From: Strongylocentrotus droebachiensis
Lineage: Eukaryota; Echinodermata; Echinoidea; Camarodonta; Strongylocentrotidae
Direction of reading: 5' to 3'
Assembly (NCBI GenBank): GCA_035222895.1
Contig: JAVYIG010002376.1
Coordinates: forward strand, 124,001 to 188,000
DNA length: 64,000 nt
Part shown: positions 43,868 to 55,371 of the stretch, piece after piece
Numbering within the stretch: position 1 is the stretch's first letter
How the letters are laid out: each line of letters starts with the position of its first letter
Notes under the pieces: generated by a model
What the model saw: the letters and a program-made list of their open reading frames with translations, nothing else
Databases searched by the model: none
What the model was told of the DNA's origin: nothing
Made by a program: the position numbers and the translations under genes

Positions 43868-45483
43868 CATTGGGATTTTTAACCTAATGATTAACTTCGC
43901 ATCTTGGATCTAGACTCTTTTAACCTGTACAGACCTGAAATAGATACACATCTCAAAATCCAAATATATGCACTTTCTTAGTAAAATTTCTTTTCAACCA
44001 GATACTCCTTTTGTTTCATTTTAAAAGAAACCACAATGATGTACATTTGTCATTACAAAAGAAAGAAAAAAAAAATAACTAACATCATTTTCAAAATAGA
44101 ATTCAAGTCTACTCTGCTCAGAGAGCCTCTAAGAAATATCACACATGACTCTCTTTAAATTATGTTAAAGTCAGTCAATGACATCCTAATACTCTTCGGA
44201 TGTGATCCAAATTAGGCGTAAGACGTCTTAGGAAAATCCAGACGCTCAAAACTTAATCATCAACAATGAACACCAATTTCGCTTGTAGTTATAACTCATG
44301 TTGTCTTCAATACTCTTCTACGATTTCTTTCGATGTATGTATCAAAGGTTGAATTTGTAATAAATTCAATATGGCATGATAAAGCTCACCATTGTTCCCG
44401 AGTCATTGCCGGTGACGCTGAAAGAAAATGTCCGTTCGTTCTTGCGAAAGGTTGAGCTCCACTTTACAGCCCCTTTAAAATCCATGGATCTTGGTCCCGG
44501 ATCTTGGTTCTCGAGGTCGGACGTGGTCCCAACATCATGTGCCATCGATGATTGCTGGTTGCAGTATTTAACATTTTAGCCATTTCTGCTTTTCTGCTAA
44601 ACAGAACCCAAACCGTCTGTCTCTCGACTTTAAAAGAAACTCGGCAATTTCTGTTCAGAAAGGAAAATCATAAGAAAATAAGCAATGTCTGCAACACATA
44701 ACCAAATCCTGTTGGCCTCTTTGCATCAAAATTGAGGTAAAGCAACTGTGGGTGAGCCACAACAAAAAGGGACACCAACTCTCTACACGTTCAGTATAGA
44801 ACATGAAACAGGTGCATACAGTCATACTTTCATATTTATCAACGCAATACTGGGCCAGCACAATCATCCCTGGCATAGCTGAATTAATTAACTCTCTACC
44901 ATCAATGGCACATTCCAGACCGTAACTATCTCTATTTCTTCACTTTAACATTCAGTACCAACTTACAATTATACTTTTTTTCTTCAATTAAATACGTATT
45001 TCTCTTAATTGAGATACAAAGGCCCACACATACACATAAAATATTTATGTGCATTTTCAAAGTGACATTTTACTCCTCTTCCAAGAAAGTGCATAGGCCT
45101 ACATCTTTTCAAATTACATATTTTTGTATTGCGCAAGCACCACGAAAAGTAAAAACATTCACTCTCCTCTTATTTGTGGCACAATTTCAACCTTTTCTGT
45201 CGCATCCTCACTCTGATCGACTCTAAAAAAAAATCTATGCAAATGAAAGTCCGAATTTTCATTTATACAGAGGGCAACCCCCCCCCCCCCCCCACCAGTA
45301 GATGGGGAATCTTTTTTGAGGACAAATTATACCATATTTGCCAACGTTGGCGAGTTTTTTTTCCCCTGGACGCATTTTTTGTGAAGCAGTGTTTAAGACA
45401 TCCACTGACAGTGCTCCTCGCAACAACAAAAGTATCATTGGGTATTTTCAAAAATGATATTGAAGTGCCTCAGATTTGAGGGT
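43868..45483. other. Gene-free spacer
   Basis: No coding sequence supported. A short stretch at 44376-44579 has slightly higher GC but no recognisable protein. A C run lies near 45280. Confidence 0.4.
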
Positions 45484-45491
45484 TCGATAGC

Positions 45492-45697
45492 CAGGGCCGT
45501 ATAGCCAGAGTTTTTCTTTTTTTTTTTTTTTTTTTTTTTTTTTGGGGGGGGGGGGGGCACTTACATGACTGATCGACGTCCTGGGGAGGGGTCTAAAAAA
45601 GTTCAACCGATCTTGGATTTTTTTTCTGGGGGCACGTGCCCCCTCTCCCCCTGTGCCCCCCCCCCCCCCTCCCCACCCTCCCGTGGCTACGGGCCTG
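45492..45697. mobile_element. Small hAT MITE
   Basis: A 206-bp element with imperfect terminal repeats (CAGGGCCGTATAGCC at the left, GGCTACGGGCCTG at the right) and a perfect 8-bp target duplication, TCGATAGC, at 45484-45491 and 45698-45705. The interior is dominated by long T, G and C runs. Confidence 0.88.
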
Positions 45698-45790
45698 TCG
45701 ATAGCTGTTGATGCTTTATAGACAGGTTTTCTAACATATTCCAATGTATGTGGATATATTTTCTTTCCTGGGAACCTATTGGAAAGTTTT

Positions 45791-45930
45791 TCTATTTACC
45801 TGTTATTGATGAATGAACTGCAATACTTGGAATCCAGTCTGTATATATTACTTGTTGCTATGTCAGGCAACACCGGGCAAGCTTTCAGGTCGTCAATAAC
45901 AACCTTTGTTTAAAAAGTATTCATAAAATG
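45791..45930. repeat. Dispersed repeat (pair with 56343-56480)
   Basis: Shared words ttgatgaatgaactgcaa, acttggaatccagtct, caagctttcagg and ataacaaccttt (with small differences) recur in order at 56343-56480. Class unknown. Confidence 0.6.
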
Positions 45931-46974
45931 TGAATATGTTGGTAAACCGGTCTATTAGACCTACTATCACATTAGTTCCTCACGGGTGTCTATATGTATT
46001 AAATAAATTGTATAGATGGACCGCTAGCTGTAATCAAACGTGTGATTATCAAACAAATAAAAAGTAATCTGTGAGCGGAAGGCGTAACAGAAGTTGCCAA
46101 CAGAAAAACAAACATTTTACGTGGAATTATTTAAAAATATAAGAAGTAACCAAGAGATGAGAACCATCGAGATATGGGAAATGTAAGACAAACTACAAAT
46201 AAAAAGGAAAAATGAATAGTATAACGGAAGTTATAATTCATGATTGATACTTGGTTGCCAAAGGACAACGAACAATGTGTACGTATTCAAAATTACAAGA
46301 AATTGATAAAAGAATTTATCAAGATGGGAGGATGTAACACTGCAACAAAAACCGCAACAATTAACAAGCATTCATAGTTCATTATTTCTCTACAGCAACG
46401 GAATTAGTGAATCAATATCTTATAAACAATGAGTTTATTTGTAAAAAGAAGAAGAAATTAATGTGATTGCTTACACATTCACCCTCAAATTGGAGAAGAA
46501 AAAAAAAACAATAAGAGCAAATGCATTTGCTACAATAAAGTACTTTACACAAACACACGTGTTTTTATGGAGCTGGTATAATCGTTCAATCGACGGTATA
46601 GTCCATCACAGTCAGGGGCGTCGCTAGACCTTTTTCAGTGGGGGGGGGGGGGGGGGGTGTAGAGGCCAACGATTACCGACAAAACTAGCCACCAATTACC
46701 GACAAAATTAAATGTCCAATTTCTACAAATTCAACCCTATAAACCTAGGGCCGAAGGCTAAATTGTTTTTCCTATGGACTATCTATAGTACTTGCATGCG
46801 CAAAATGGTCATTTTCCTCGACGACATAAATATACGATTTATTTCTTCAATTTAGTCAGCATCATAGCTATATATTTTAATGCAGGCGCGGAGCTAGGAT
46901 CTTATTTTAGGAAGGGGCGGTAGTGAGCAAGAGAATCACTTAACAGCGCGCTCATTAGGGGGCTGTGGGTGATG

Positions 46975-49310
46975 GGCCTCCCGCGCGAAGCGCGGAAGCT
47001 TAGACGTTTCCTTTAATTATTAGGAAAGAAGACGATTAATTGTACCGTTCTCGACTGTTTATCCTTTTCTGAATACAGTTCCCTCCCCATCCCGCGCAAA
47101 GCGCGGAAGCTTTGACGTTTCATTAAATTATGAGAAAAAGCAGACGATTCGGTGTACTCTTCTCGACTCTTAATCCTTGTCTGAATTCAGTTTCTCCCCC
47201 TCCCGCGCGAAGCGCGTAATCTTTGACGTTTCATTAAATTATAAGAAAAAGCAGACGATTCGGTGTACTTTTCTAGACTCTTAATCCTTATCTGAATGAA
47301 GCTTCCCCCTCCCGCGCGAAGCGCGGAAGTTTTGACGTTTCATTCAATTATTAGAGAAAGCAGACGATTCGGTGTACTCTTCTCGACTCTTAATCCTTGT
47401 CTGAATTCAGTTTCTCCCCCTCCCGCGCGAAGCGCGTAATCTTTGACGTTTCATTAAATTATAAGAAAAAGCAGACGATTCGGTGTACTTTTCTAGACTC
47501 TTAATCCTTATCTGAATGAAGCTTCCCCCTCCCGCGCGAAGCGCGGAAGTTTTGACGTTTCATTCAATTATTAGAGAAAGAAGACGATTCGTCGTACCGT
47601 TTTCGACTCTTAATAAGCCCTATTCATCTGAATTCAGTTTCCCCCTCTCGCGCGAAGCGCGAAAGTTTTGACGTTTCCTCATATCATTAGAGAAAGAACA
47701 CGATTCGCTGTACCGTTTTCGACTCTAAATAAGCCCTATTAAGTTTGTCTGAATTCAGTTCCCCCCTCTCGCGTCAAGCGCGGAAGCTTTGACGTTTCCT
47801 TAAATTATTAGAGAAAGAACACGATTCGTTGTACCGTTTTCGACTCTTATAAAGCCCTATTCATTTGTATTCAGTTCCCCCCTCTCGCGCGAAAGCTTTG
47901 ACGTTTACTCAAATTATTAGAGAAAGAACACGATTCTTTGTACCGTTTTTGACTCTAAATAAGCCCTATTAATTTTGTCTGAATTCAGTTTCCCCCTCTC
48001 GCGCGAAGCGCGGAAGCTTTGATGTTTCCTTAAATTATTAAAGAAAGAAGACGATTCGTCGTACCGTTCTCGACTCGTCTAAATGAAGTTTTCCCCTTCC
48101 GCGCGAAGCGCGAAATTTTTGGCGATTCATCACAATATAGAGAAAGGAAGACGATTCCTCGTACCGTCTTCGAATCTTATTCAGCCCTATTCATCTGAAT
48201 TCAGTTTCCCCCTCCCGCGCGAAGCGCGAAAGCTTTGACGTTTCCTCAAATTATTAGAGAAAGAATACGATTCGTTGTACCGTTTTCGACTCTAAATAAG
48301 CCCTATTAATTTTGTCTGAATTCAGTTTCCCCCTCTCGCGCGAACCGCGGAAGCTTTGACGTTTCCTTAAATTATTAGAGAAAGAAGACGATTCGTCGTA
48401 CCGTTCTCGACTCGTCTAAATAAAGTTTTCCCCTTCCGCGCAAAGCGCGTATTTTTTGGAGTTTCATCACAATATAGAGAAAGGAAGAAGATTCCTCGTA
48501 CTGTTTTCGACTCTAAATAAGCGCTATTAATTTTGTCTGAATTCAGTTTCCCCCTCTCGCGCGAAGCGCGAAAGCTTTGATGTTTCCTTAAATTATTAAT
48601 GAAAGAAGACGATTCGTCGTACCGATCTCGACTCGTCTAAATGAAGTTTTCCCCTTCCGCGCGAAGCGCGAAATTTTTGGCGATTCATCACAATATAGAG
48701 AAAGGAAGACGATTCCTCGTACCGTCTTCGAATCTTATTCAGCCCTATTCATCTGAATTCATTTTCCCCCTCCCGCGCGAAGCGCGAAAGCTTTGACGTT
48801 TCCTCAAATTATTAGAGAAAGAATACGATTCGTTGTACCGTTTTCGACTCTAAATAAGCCCTATTAATTTTGTCTGAATTCAGTTTCCCCCTCTCGCGCG
48901 AACCGCGGAAGCTTTGACGTTTCCTTAAATTATTAGAGAAAGAAGACGATTCGTCGTACCGTTCTCGACTCGTCTAAATAAAGTTTTCCCCTTCCGCGCA
49001 AAGCGCGTATTTTTTGGAGTTTCATCACAATATAGAGAAAGGAAGAAGATTCCTCGTACTGTTTTCGACTCTAAATAAGCGCTATTAATTTTGTCTGAAT
49101 TCAGTTTCCCCCTCTCGCGCGAAGCGCGAAAGCTTTGACGTTTTCTTAAATTATTAGAGAAAGAAGACGATTCGTTGTACCGTTCTTGACTCGTCTAAAT
49201 GAAGTTTCCCCTTCCGCGCGAAGCGCGAAATTTTTGGCGTTTCATCACAATATAAAGAAAGGAAGACGATTCGTCGTACCGTTGTTGACTCTTAAACCTT
49301 GTTTGAATTT
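46975..49310. repeat. Tandem array of about 21 units with mini-hairpins, in hAT copy 2
   Basis: The unit type is the same as at 27580-28945, with hairpins spaced about 100-122 bp from about 46982 to 49214. Two levels of higher-order repeat are visible. A two-unit block of about 221 bp is repeated (47171-47391 and 47392-47612). A five-unit block of about 557 bp is repeated (about 48050-48605 and 48606-49162), with hairpins at 48098/48654, 48213/48770, 48334/48892, 48433/48990 and 48553/49112. Confidence 0.93.
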
Positions 49311-49415
49311 AGTTTCCCCGAAAATGTTAAACCTCTGATTTCTTTGGCTGATATTATAGGAAAGTGAAACTTCGAGAAAATACAAGTTTTGTAGTTGTAG
49401 TCACTCTCGACGTCG

Positions 49416-50927
49416 CACAGTGGGCCAGAATCGCCTCAAAGTGTGCCAAAATTCAAAATTGGCGAATGTGAATTTTTATATTTTTTTCATTCGCTTGGGG
49501 GAGAAAACATTCTAAAGAATATTTTTCCACCCATATTTTAATATTTAGCGAGTTTTAAAAGTGTCATATACCCCTGCGAACATGGGAAAATCCATATGTT
49601 GCTCCAAAAATGATAAAAATGGCAAATTTACAATAGGTGTTGAGAATTTATGAAGGGAAAAGCGATCAACTTGATACTGCGTGCACTTCTTGCCTATTGG
49701 TAACCCAATTATAAAATACAATGACCAAATTTATGGAAGCTTCATTTTGGGAAAAATGAGCATTAAATTTCACAAAAAAAAGAAAAAATTGCAATTTTTT
49801 ATAAAAGTAGCATATTTATTAGGATTCCGGCAGATTCCCGCAGTGATGTTAATCTCAAAATGTCCGCCCAAACCTAAGCTTTCCAAGTATGGTATTTCTT
49901 TTTGCGAGAATTCGCTACACTGCATGTGCAGGCGCTTTTCCTCCCCACGTCCATCGATTATTATTAGGCATAATCGGTACACATTTGTACTGTTTCGTTT
50001 ACGCACAGCCGATTCAACGCTCGTCCGCGTAGCCATGGCAACGCACAGTGGGCCAGGGAGGAACCAAAGTGCGCCAAAACTCATTTTTTGGTGATTTATT
50101 TCTCTTCAATTCTCTTCTTGACCAGTTGAATTGTAATACATTGAGGAATACCTCAGTAAAATATTTAATTCCGGTAAGCACAATTAGGGAATAAATTTAC
50201 TCCTTCAAACAGCAAAATCCTACATATTCACAGTTTTAGTGCAAAAGTGACTTATTTTATAAATCTTTCAATTTAACATGAAGTTCTTAAGTTATTGATA
50301 TGAAATTGCTCTCACATATTCCTGATAGTTTATTTCGTTGCATGAATTGGTTAAAATGTATAGAAACACAATCTTCATGATAATATATTAAAGGTTAATT
50401 CACTGAAAAATGGACTAATTATCCATGTTTTTTATAAATCCAGAGGAAACGTTTAGATTTCCGCAGAGTTCCGCTTATATTTTAATACCACCATTTTGTC
50501 TGATGTCTAAGCTTTAAGTTGATACTAAATTTGGCTACCCGATCTTGCCCGTTGTCATGTTAGAGCCGATTCCCCTTGCCACATTGTCCCGAAAAATATG
50601 TTTGTTTTTAGTCCGCGGCTGAATCATGAAGGATTCGCGGTCATAAATCACGGCGCTTGGGGGCGCGTGACACTTGTTCTGACACCGCGGACCAAAATAA
50701 ACACATTTTTCGGGGCAATGTTGCTAAGTAAACGGCTCTAACATAATAACGGGCACAATCGGGCAGCCAAATCTGGTATCAACTTAAAGCTTAGATATCA
50801 GAGAAAATATTGGTAATACCATTTAAGCGGAAATCCCTGGACATCCAAACATTTCCTATGGATTTATAGAAAATAAATCCCCAGAAATTAGTTTTGGCAC
50901 ACTTTGGTTCCTCCCTGGCCCACTGTC
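49416..50927. mobile_element. Element nested in hAT copy 2, with an inner full-length relative
   Basis: The sequence from CACAGTGGGCCAG (49416) to GGCCCACTGTC (50927) is absent from hAT copy 1. It is flanked by CGTCG at 49411-49415 and 50928-50932, probably the target duplication. A third terminal repeat, CAGTGGGCCAGGGAGGAACC, lies inside at 50045 and pairs better with the right end (about 35 bp, through aaagtgYgccaaaact) than the outer left one does. This suggests a smaller element (50045-50925) within or fused to a related one. No recognised coding sequence; superfamily undetermined. Confidence 0.8.
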
Positions 50928-51125
50928 CGTCGTCACAGCGGATAAGAAGTCACAGTTCGTAGGGAAAAAAACTTGTCGGCCGACCGACAATATACAACTC
51001 ACCGACTTCAAACTTCTGCATTGATATAGTACACGAGGATCGAGCAAGAATACCGACACAGCTGACCCGACACAGCAACATATTTACCCGTGTCTTTCTT
51101 GCTCCCTCGACGAGACGACCCCACC

Positions 51126-51440
51126 CAACAACCCCCTTCTCTCTTTTACTCCCACTCCTCCTCTCTCAGACTCTTACCTCCCCTCTCTCTCCTCTCTTTC
51201 ATCCCCCGTTTATTTTGTTTCCCTTTCACTATTTTTTCTTCTTTTTTCCTTTTCTTTCTTTTCCTTTCTTTCCTCTCCTCCCTCTTTTTTCTCTTTCTTT
51301 CTTCTCTTTTCTTTCCTTTCTTTTCCTTTCTTTCCTTTCTTTTCCTTTCTTTCTTTTCTTTTCCTTTTCTTTTCTTTCCCTTTCCCTCTCTTTTTTTCCT
51401 TCTCTTTTTTTCCCTCCCCCTTTTCTCTTTTTCCCGACGG
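51126..51440. repeat. Long polypyrimidine tract in hAT copy 2
   Basis: Over about 315 bases almost every plus-strand base is C or T, made of ctttcttttcc-type words. The equivalent tract in copy 1 lies at about 30500-30750. The minus-strand 'proteins' rich in Lys/Glu/Arg here are artefacts of this composition. Confidence 0.9.
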
Positions 51441-51526
51441 CAGCGCAATTTTACCGACAATATCCTGACAGGTGGAGGGGTGTCGCACCCCCCACACCCC
51501 CCTTTGGCGACGCCCCTGATCACAGT

Positions 51527-54500
51527 ACAGAGCGGCGTGGGGCTCTGTACATTTAACAAAACAAAAAAACAAAAAAAAAACATTATTATTCTCTCTCCCT
51601 CTTTCTATTTATTGCTTGTTCCCCCCCCCCCCCCTCTCTCTCTCTCTCTCTCCAAGAGCCATAATATTAAACATACATTACGCATTTACATTGATAAAGA
51701 ACATTAAACTTTACATAATATCCCAGCCCCCCTCCCTCAATATTGCAGGTTTGAAGAAAGAAGTATGCCTCCATAAACATTAAAAGTTCATTGAATAGTC
51801 TTTTATTCCACCTATTGACGAAATGGTGTTGTAATAACATAATTTATCTCTAAGAGAAAACATGCAGACATGAACTAATTAATTCTTTATCAAAATTACA
51901 TTTTGATAAACCTCTTCCGTGATTAATTAATTCTTCTTGTCATAACATATCTTTTTGGAACTCGTTTTTGTAGATAGTCTTTGTACCTAAGCAAGGTCTA
52001 GTGCCAGTTTTTGCTAAAAGCTAAAAACTGTGTAATGAAGTTTCTTGCCATCGTGAACCAACCAATCCCTTTCCACATCCTTTGTCATATTTTCCTCTCA
52101 CATTTCCTCTTTTTTCTCTCTTACTATTAACTACCGGTATCCTGTGTTCTTTTCTCCACCCTAAAAGACGATAACCTATTACCTAATTTATATATGTAAT
52201 TAGGAGGTCAACAGCACTTCAGTGATGTTAAAGGTAATCATGACATATTCAACAAAGATAAATACAATAAGACCAAGAAGCAATCCTATGTGTGTGATAT
52301 TCAGTTTTTAATATGTTACATTATCATACAAATAGTTACATATAGACTTTTGTTCATGTGCAAAATAGAAATTAGAAAAGCATTAACAATAGAGATATTC
52401 ATTATAATATTCCCATGGGGGAAAACAAAATTACATTTTGATATCTTTCACCCGAAAACAGCAGCATGTTAATTAAAAATGTAAATATAGTTTTAGTATA
52501 AATGAAAGATAGCAGTATTATAGAATAGACTCGTAAGTCAGACACAGTAGAATCAAGGAAGGCATTAAAAGGACGGATTGCACTTATACATATAGACATA
52601 CTTATCAGTTTCAACTACAGAAAATATCTTCTTTTTTTTATACAAACACCCTGTAGGCAACATTAAAATTTCTGAATCTCAGGAAAAGAGAAAATTTGGG
52701 CACATCACTACATTCTACATCATATATTAATAAAGAAACTAAACTTGAATACCATAGCTCACATCTACAATGTTAACACCAACTTTAAGACATTTTGTTA
52801 TTATCTACATAGCATCACTTACCAAGATAACAACAGAGCAGATATGTACATGTATATATAAAGTATAGGCTTAGAAAATTGTACACAGCATAATTTCACA
52901 AAGCAATCTATATTTAAATCAAAAAGATATTTAATAACTTCCCTACATGAGATATTTTCTCTAAATGTTTTGCTTTTAACCCTCATGGAATGAATGATAA
53001 AAGCGTGTCAAAACTGATTAATGGCATACACCTTTAAACTTAAATTTATGACCCCTTCTACATTAACATTGTGAATTTCTAGTAACCAAATACTTTGAAT
53101 GCAAAAATTATATTTTTCCCTTCTTGTGTACTAGCCTGAACTTGATAAACCAACAAAACTACTTGTATCGTTTAAAGGTTGTACAACTTGAACAAGAAAT
53201 AATAATAATTGGTAATTTACGAAAATACAAGTTCCTTACGGTTAGAAAGGTCTAGGCACTGCAGTGTAAGGTTTAATAATCTGAATCTTGAAACAAAATT
53301 GTTTTTTGTTTTTTCTTCAGATAAATTACCCTTTAAACAATTGAAGTCTTTGCTAAAGTCTTAGTATAGAACCTCTATATTTTCACAACAAAGGTATAGT
53401 TTAATAATTCTTATTCCATTGTTTCAAAGGAATGAGACATTTAGGCATTGGAAATATGTATAACAGATCAACTATGAAAAAAAGTACACTATACAATGAG
53501 AAACATAGGTGATATATGTATTTCTTCACTACTTCAGTCTTTTGACTGCTAGAAAATCAAATCACATTAAATCAATGAACATTTTTATTACTGAACCTTA
53601 GGATAAATAACTGGTCCAGCAATCAATCAGATTTCATTTAAAAGTATCCATCTTAAATTGTGCTTTGCAGTGTAAGTGGTCTCAAATCTATATCAGATAT
53701 ACTTTTTAAAATTCTTCTTAATACTGACAATGAATATCATTACTAAAGCTAGAATGAATTTACATCATATGATATAAAATATTAATATTTTCTTTGGACG
53801 AAACTATGAGCAGTTACGACATTAAATATGGACGGAATCATTTGGAACTCATGATTGGAAGGCAATTTTTGTATAATATTATGAATGTTTCATGTACATA
53901 ACGCAGTTTTCGTTTAAAAATAATCACAACTTTGATCAACTGTAATACAAAAATAACTGATTTTCAATACATAATTCAAATTGACGGTAAATCTTTGATT
54001 ATATTGTTCACAAGGCTTCACAGTATTACATTATACAAGAAAAAAATGTAATACCTTTTACCTGATTTGAGTAAATATATCATGGAATGGATGGTTCTTG
54101 GTATTCATCTTTGGTGCATAATTTGATTTCAAAGAAAAAATGATCACAAAAGACCTCAAAAATCTTTTCATGTATTTCTACTTTGAAAGAGAGAATACAA
54201 AACACTCCAAATATTGTTATCATATAATATGGTCATATACAGGGATAATACTTCATATAAAATACATGGAGGATTCGAGCCAAACATGGCATCAAGATCT
54301 ATATCTAAACCATCAAATAAAATGACAAAAGGGTGAAACTTTAGTGTAATACTTTTCAACTTCATACACATTTTAATTGTAAACAAACTATAAAACTCTA
54401 CTGGATAAAAATTAAAAAGTTAAAATTATGGTTAGTTCATCAAGGTGTATGTACTTGCGGCAATACAAATGACAGTTTGACATTTTAATAAATATTTTTC

Positions 54501-55371
54501 CAGAAATCCCCCAACTAAAGCAAAAAAACTGAGTGGTTGAAATAATGGCTCCACAATCTATAAAGTTGACAACCACAAGAGAAATAAAGTTATCAGTGGA
54601 AAATGATTATCAGAAGTCTTCAATAATACCTCACTAAAAAGTGCCATATTTCCCAAATGACTGAATAATTCAATATACTAGGCATTTCAAAGAATATAAT
54701 TGCTGTAGAAGCATTCTCAGTACTGTTTAGTGACTTTAAAGAAGATTTTGTTAATTTGTTATAATTTGCTGCTTCGATTTGTTTCAAATCGCTTCTCCAA
54801 CAAGCTGATAATTATGACACATATGGATTATAATTTACTACATGATCATCAATTTCACTGCAAGTACGAACATATATGAAATTGTTTTTCATCCGATTTC
54901 AAAACATACAAAAACTTCTTCAATCTTTTCATTCTTCATGAGGAATAAGAAGTTGCAATTTTTTAGACCATACACATTATTCATCCTATACATTTCTGAA
55001 TTGCTTGTGCGTTCATATAATGGATGTATGTGCAACCCAAAAACTTTTGGATTTTGGATTACTTTAATAAATATTAATCCATTACTTCAGTCCCATACAA
55101 TATTATTCTCTTAAATATGACCATATTTGGCAGATTACACTAAAATCAAAATAAGAGAGAAGTCATAGAAAGTTGGGATGGGACCTTCAAAAAAATTGAT
55201 GAAAGCATCTGTTAAAAAATATCAAATTTTATCAAATTGATTAAATTAAATTCTTTACCGAGTAACAACCCATAATCAAAACAATTTCCTCAAATCCCAA
55301 AACTTACAGGTCCTGGACTACAAGTCTTGGAATTACACTGACCCAGTTGGGTTAAAATGGTAATCCTAAAC
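51527..55371. other. Repeat-poor AT-rich region, possibly RGS gene 3' UTR
   Basis: After a short C run and (CT)n at 51620-51651, no transposon, coding exon or RNA gene could be supported up to the RGS-gene stop at 55372. Lying downstream of that minus-strand stop, it may hold a long 3' UTR; a minus-strand AATAAA appears near 51801. This is inference. Confidence 0.35.

Larger units (their letters stand above)
46613..51518. mobile_element. Satellite-bearing non-autonomous hAT element, copy 2
   Basis: The terminal repeats CAGGGGCGTCGC / GCGACGCCCCTG are the same as in copy 1 (27221-30839), with its own perfect 8-bp target duplication, ATCACAGT, at 46605-46612 and 51519-51526. Order inside: G run, unique left part nearly identical to copy 1, tandem array (46975-49310), a nested element (49416-50927), then the shared ggataagaagtcacagttcg and gaggatcgagcaagaatacc stretch, polypyrimidine tract (51126-51440) and right end. 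No transposase. The length difference from copy 1 (4906 against 3619 bp) is explained by array size and different nested insertions. Confidence 0.93.

Noticed and set aside
49770..50094. Overlapping open frames of 104 and 137 codons on both strands
   Set aside because: They lie inside the nested element at 49416-50927 and match no family I know. Neither has residue patterns of a transposase.
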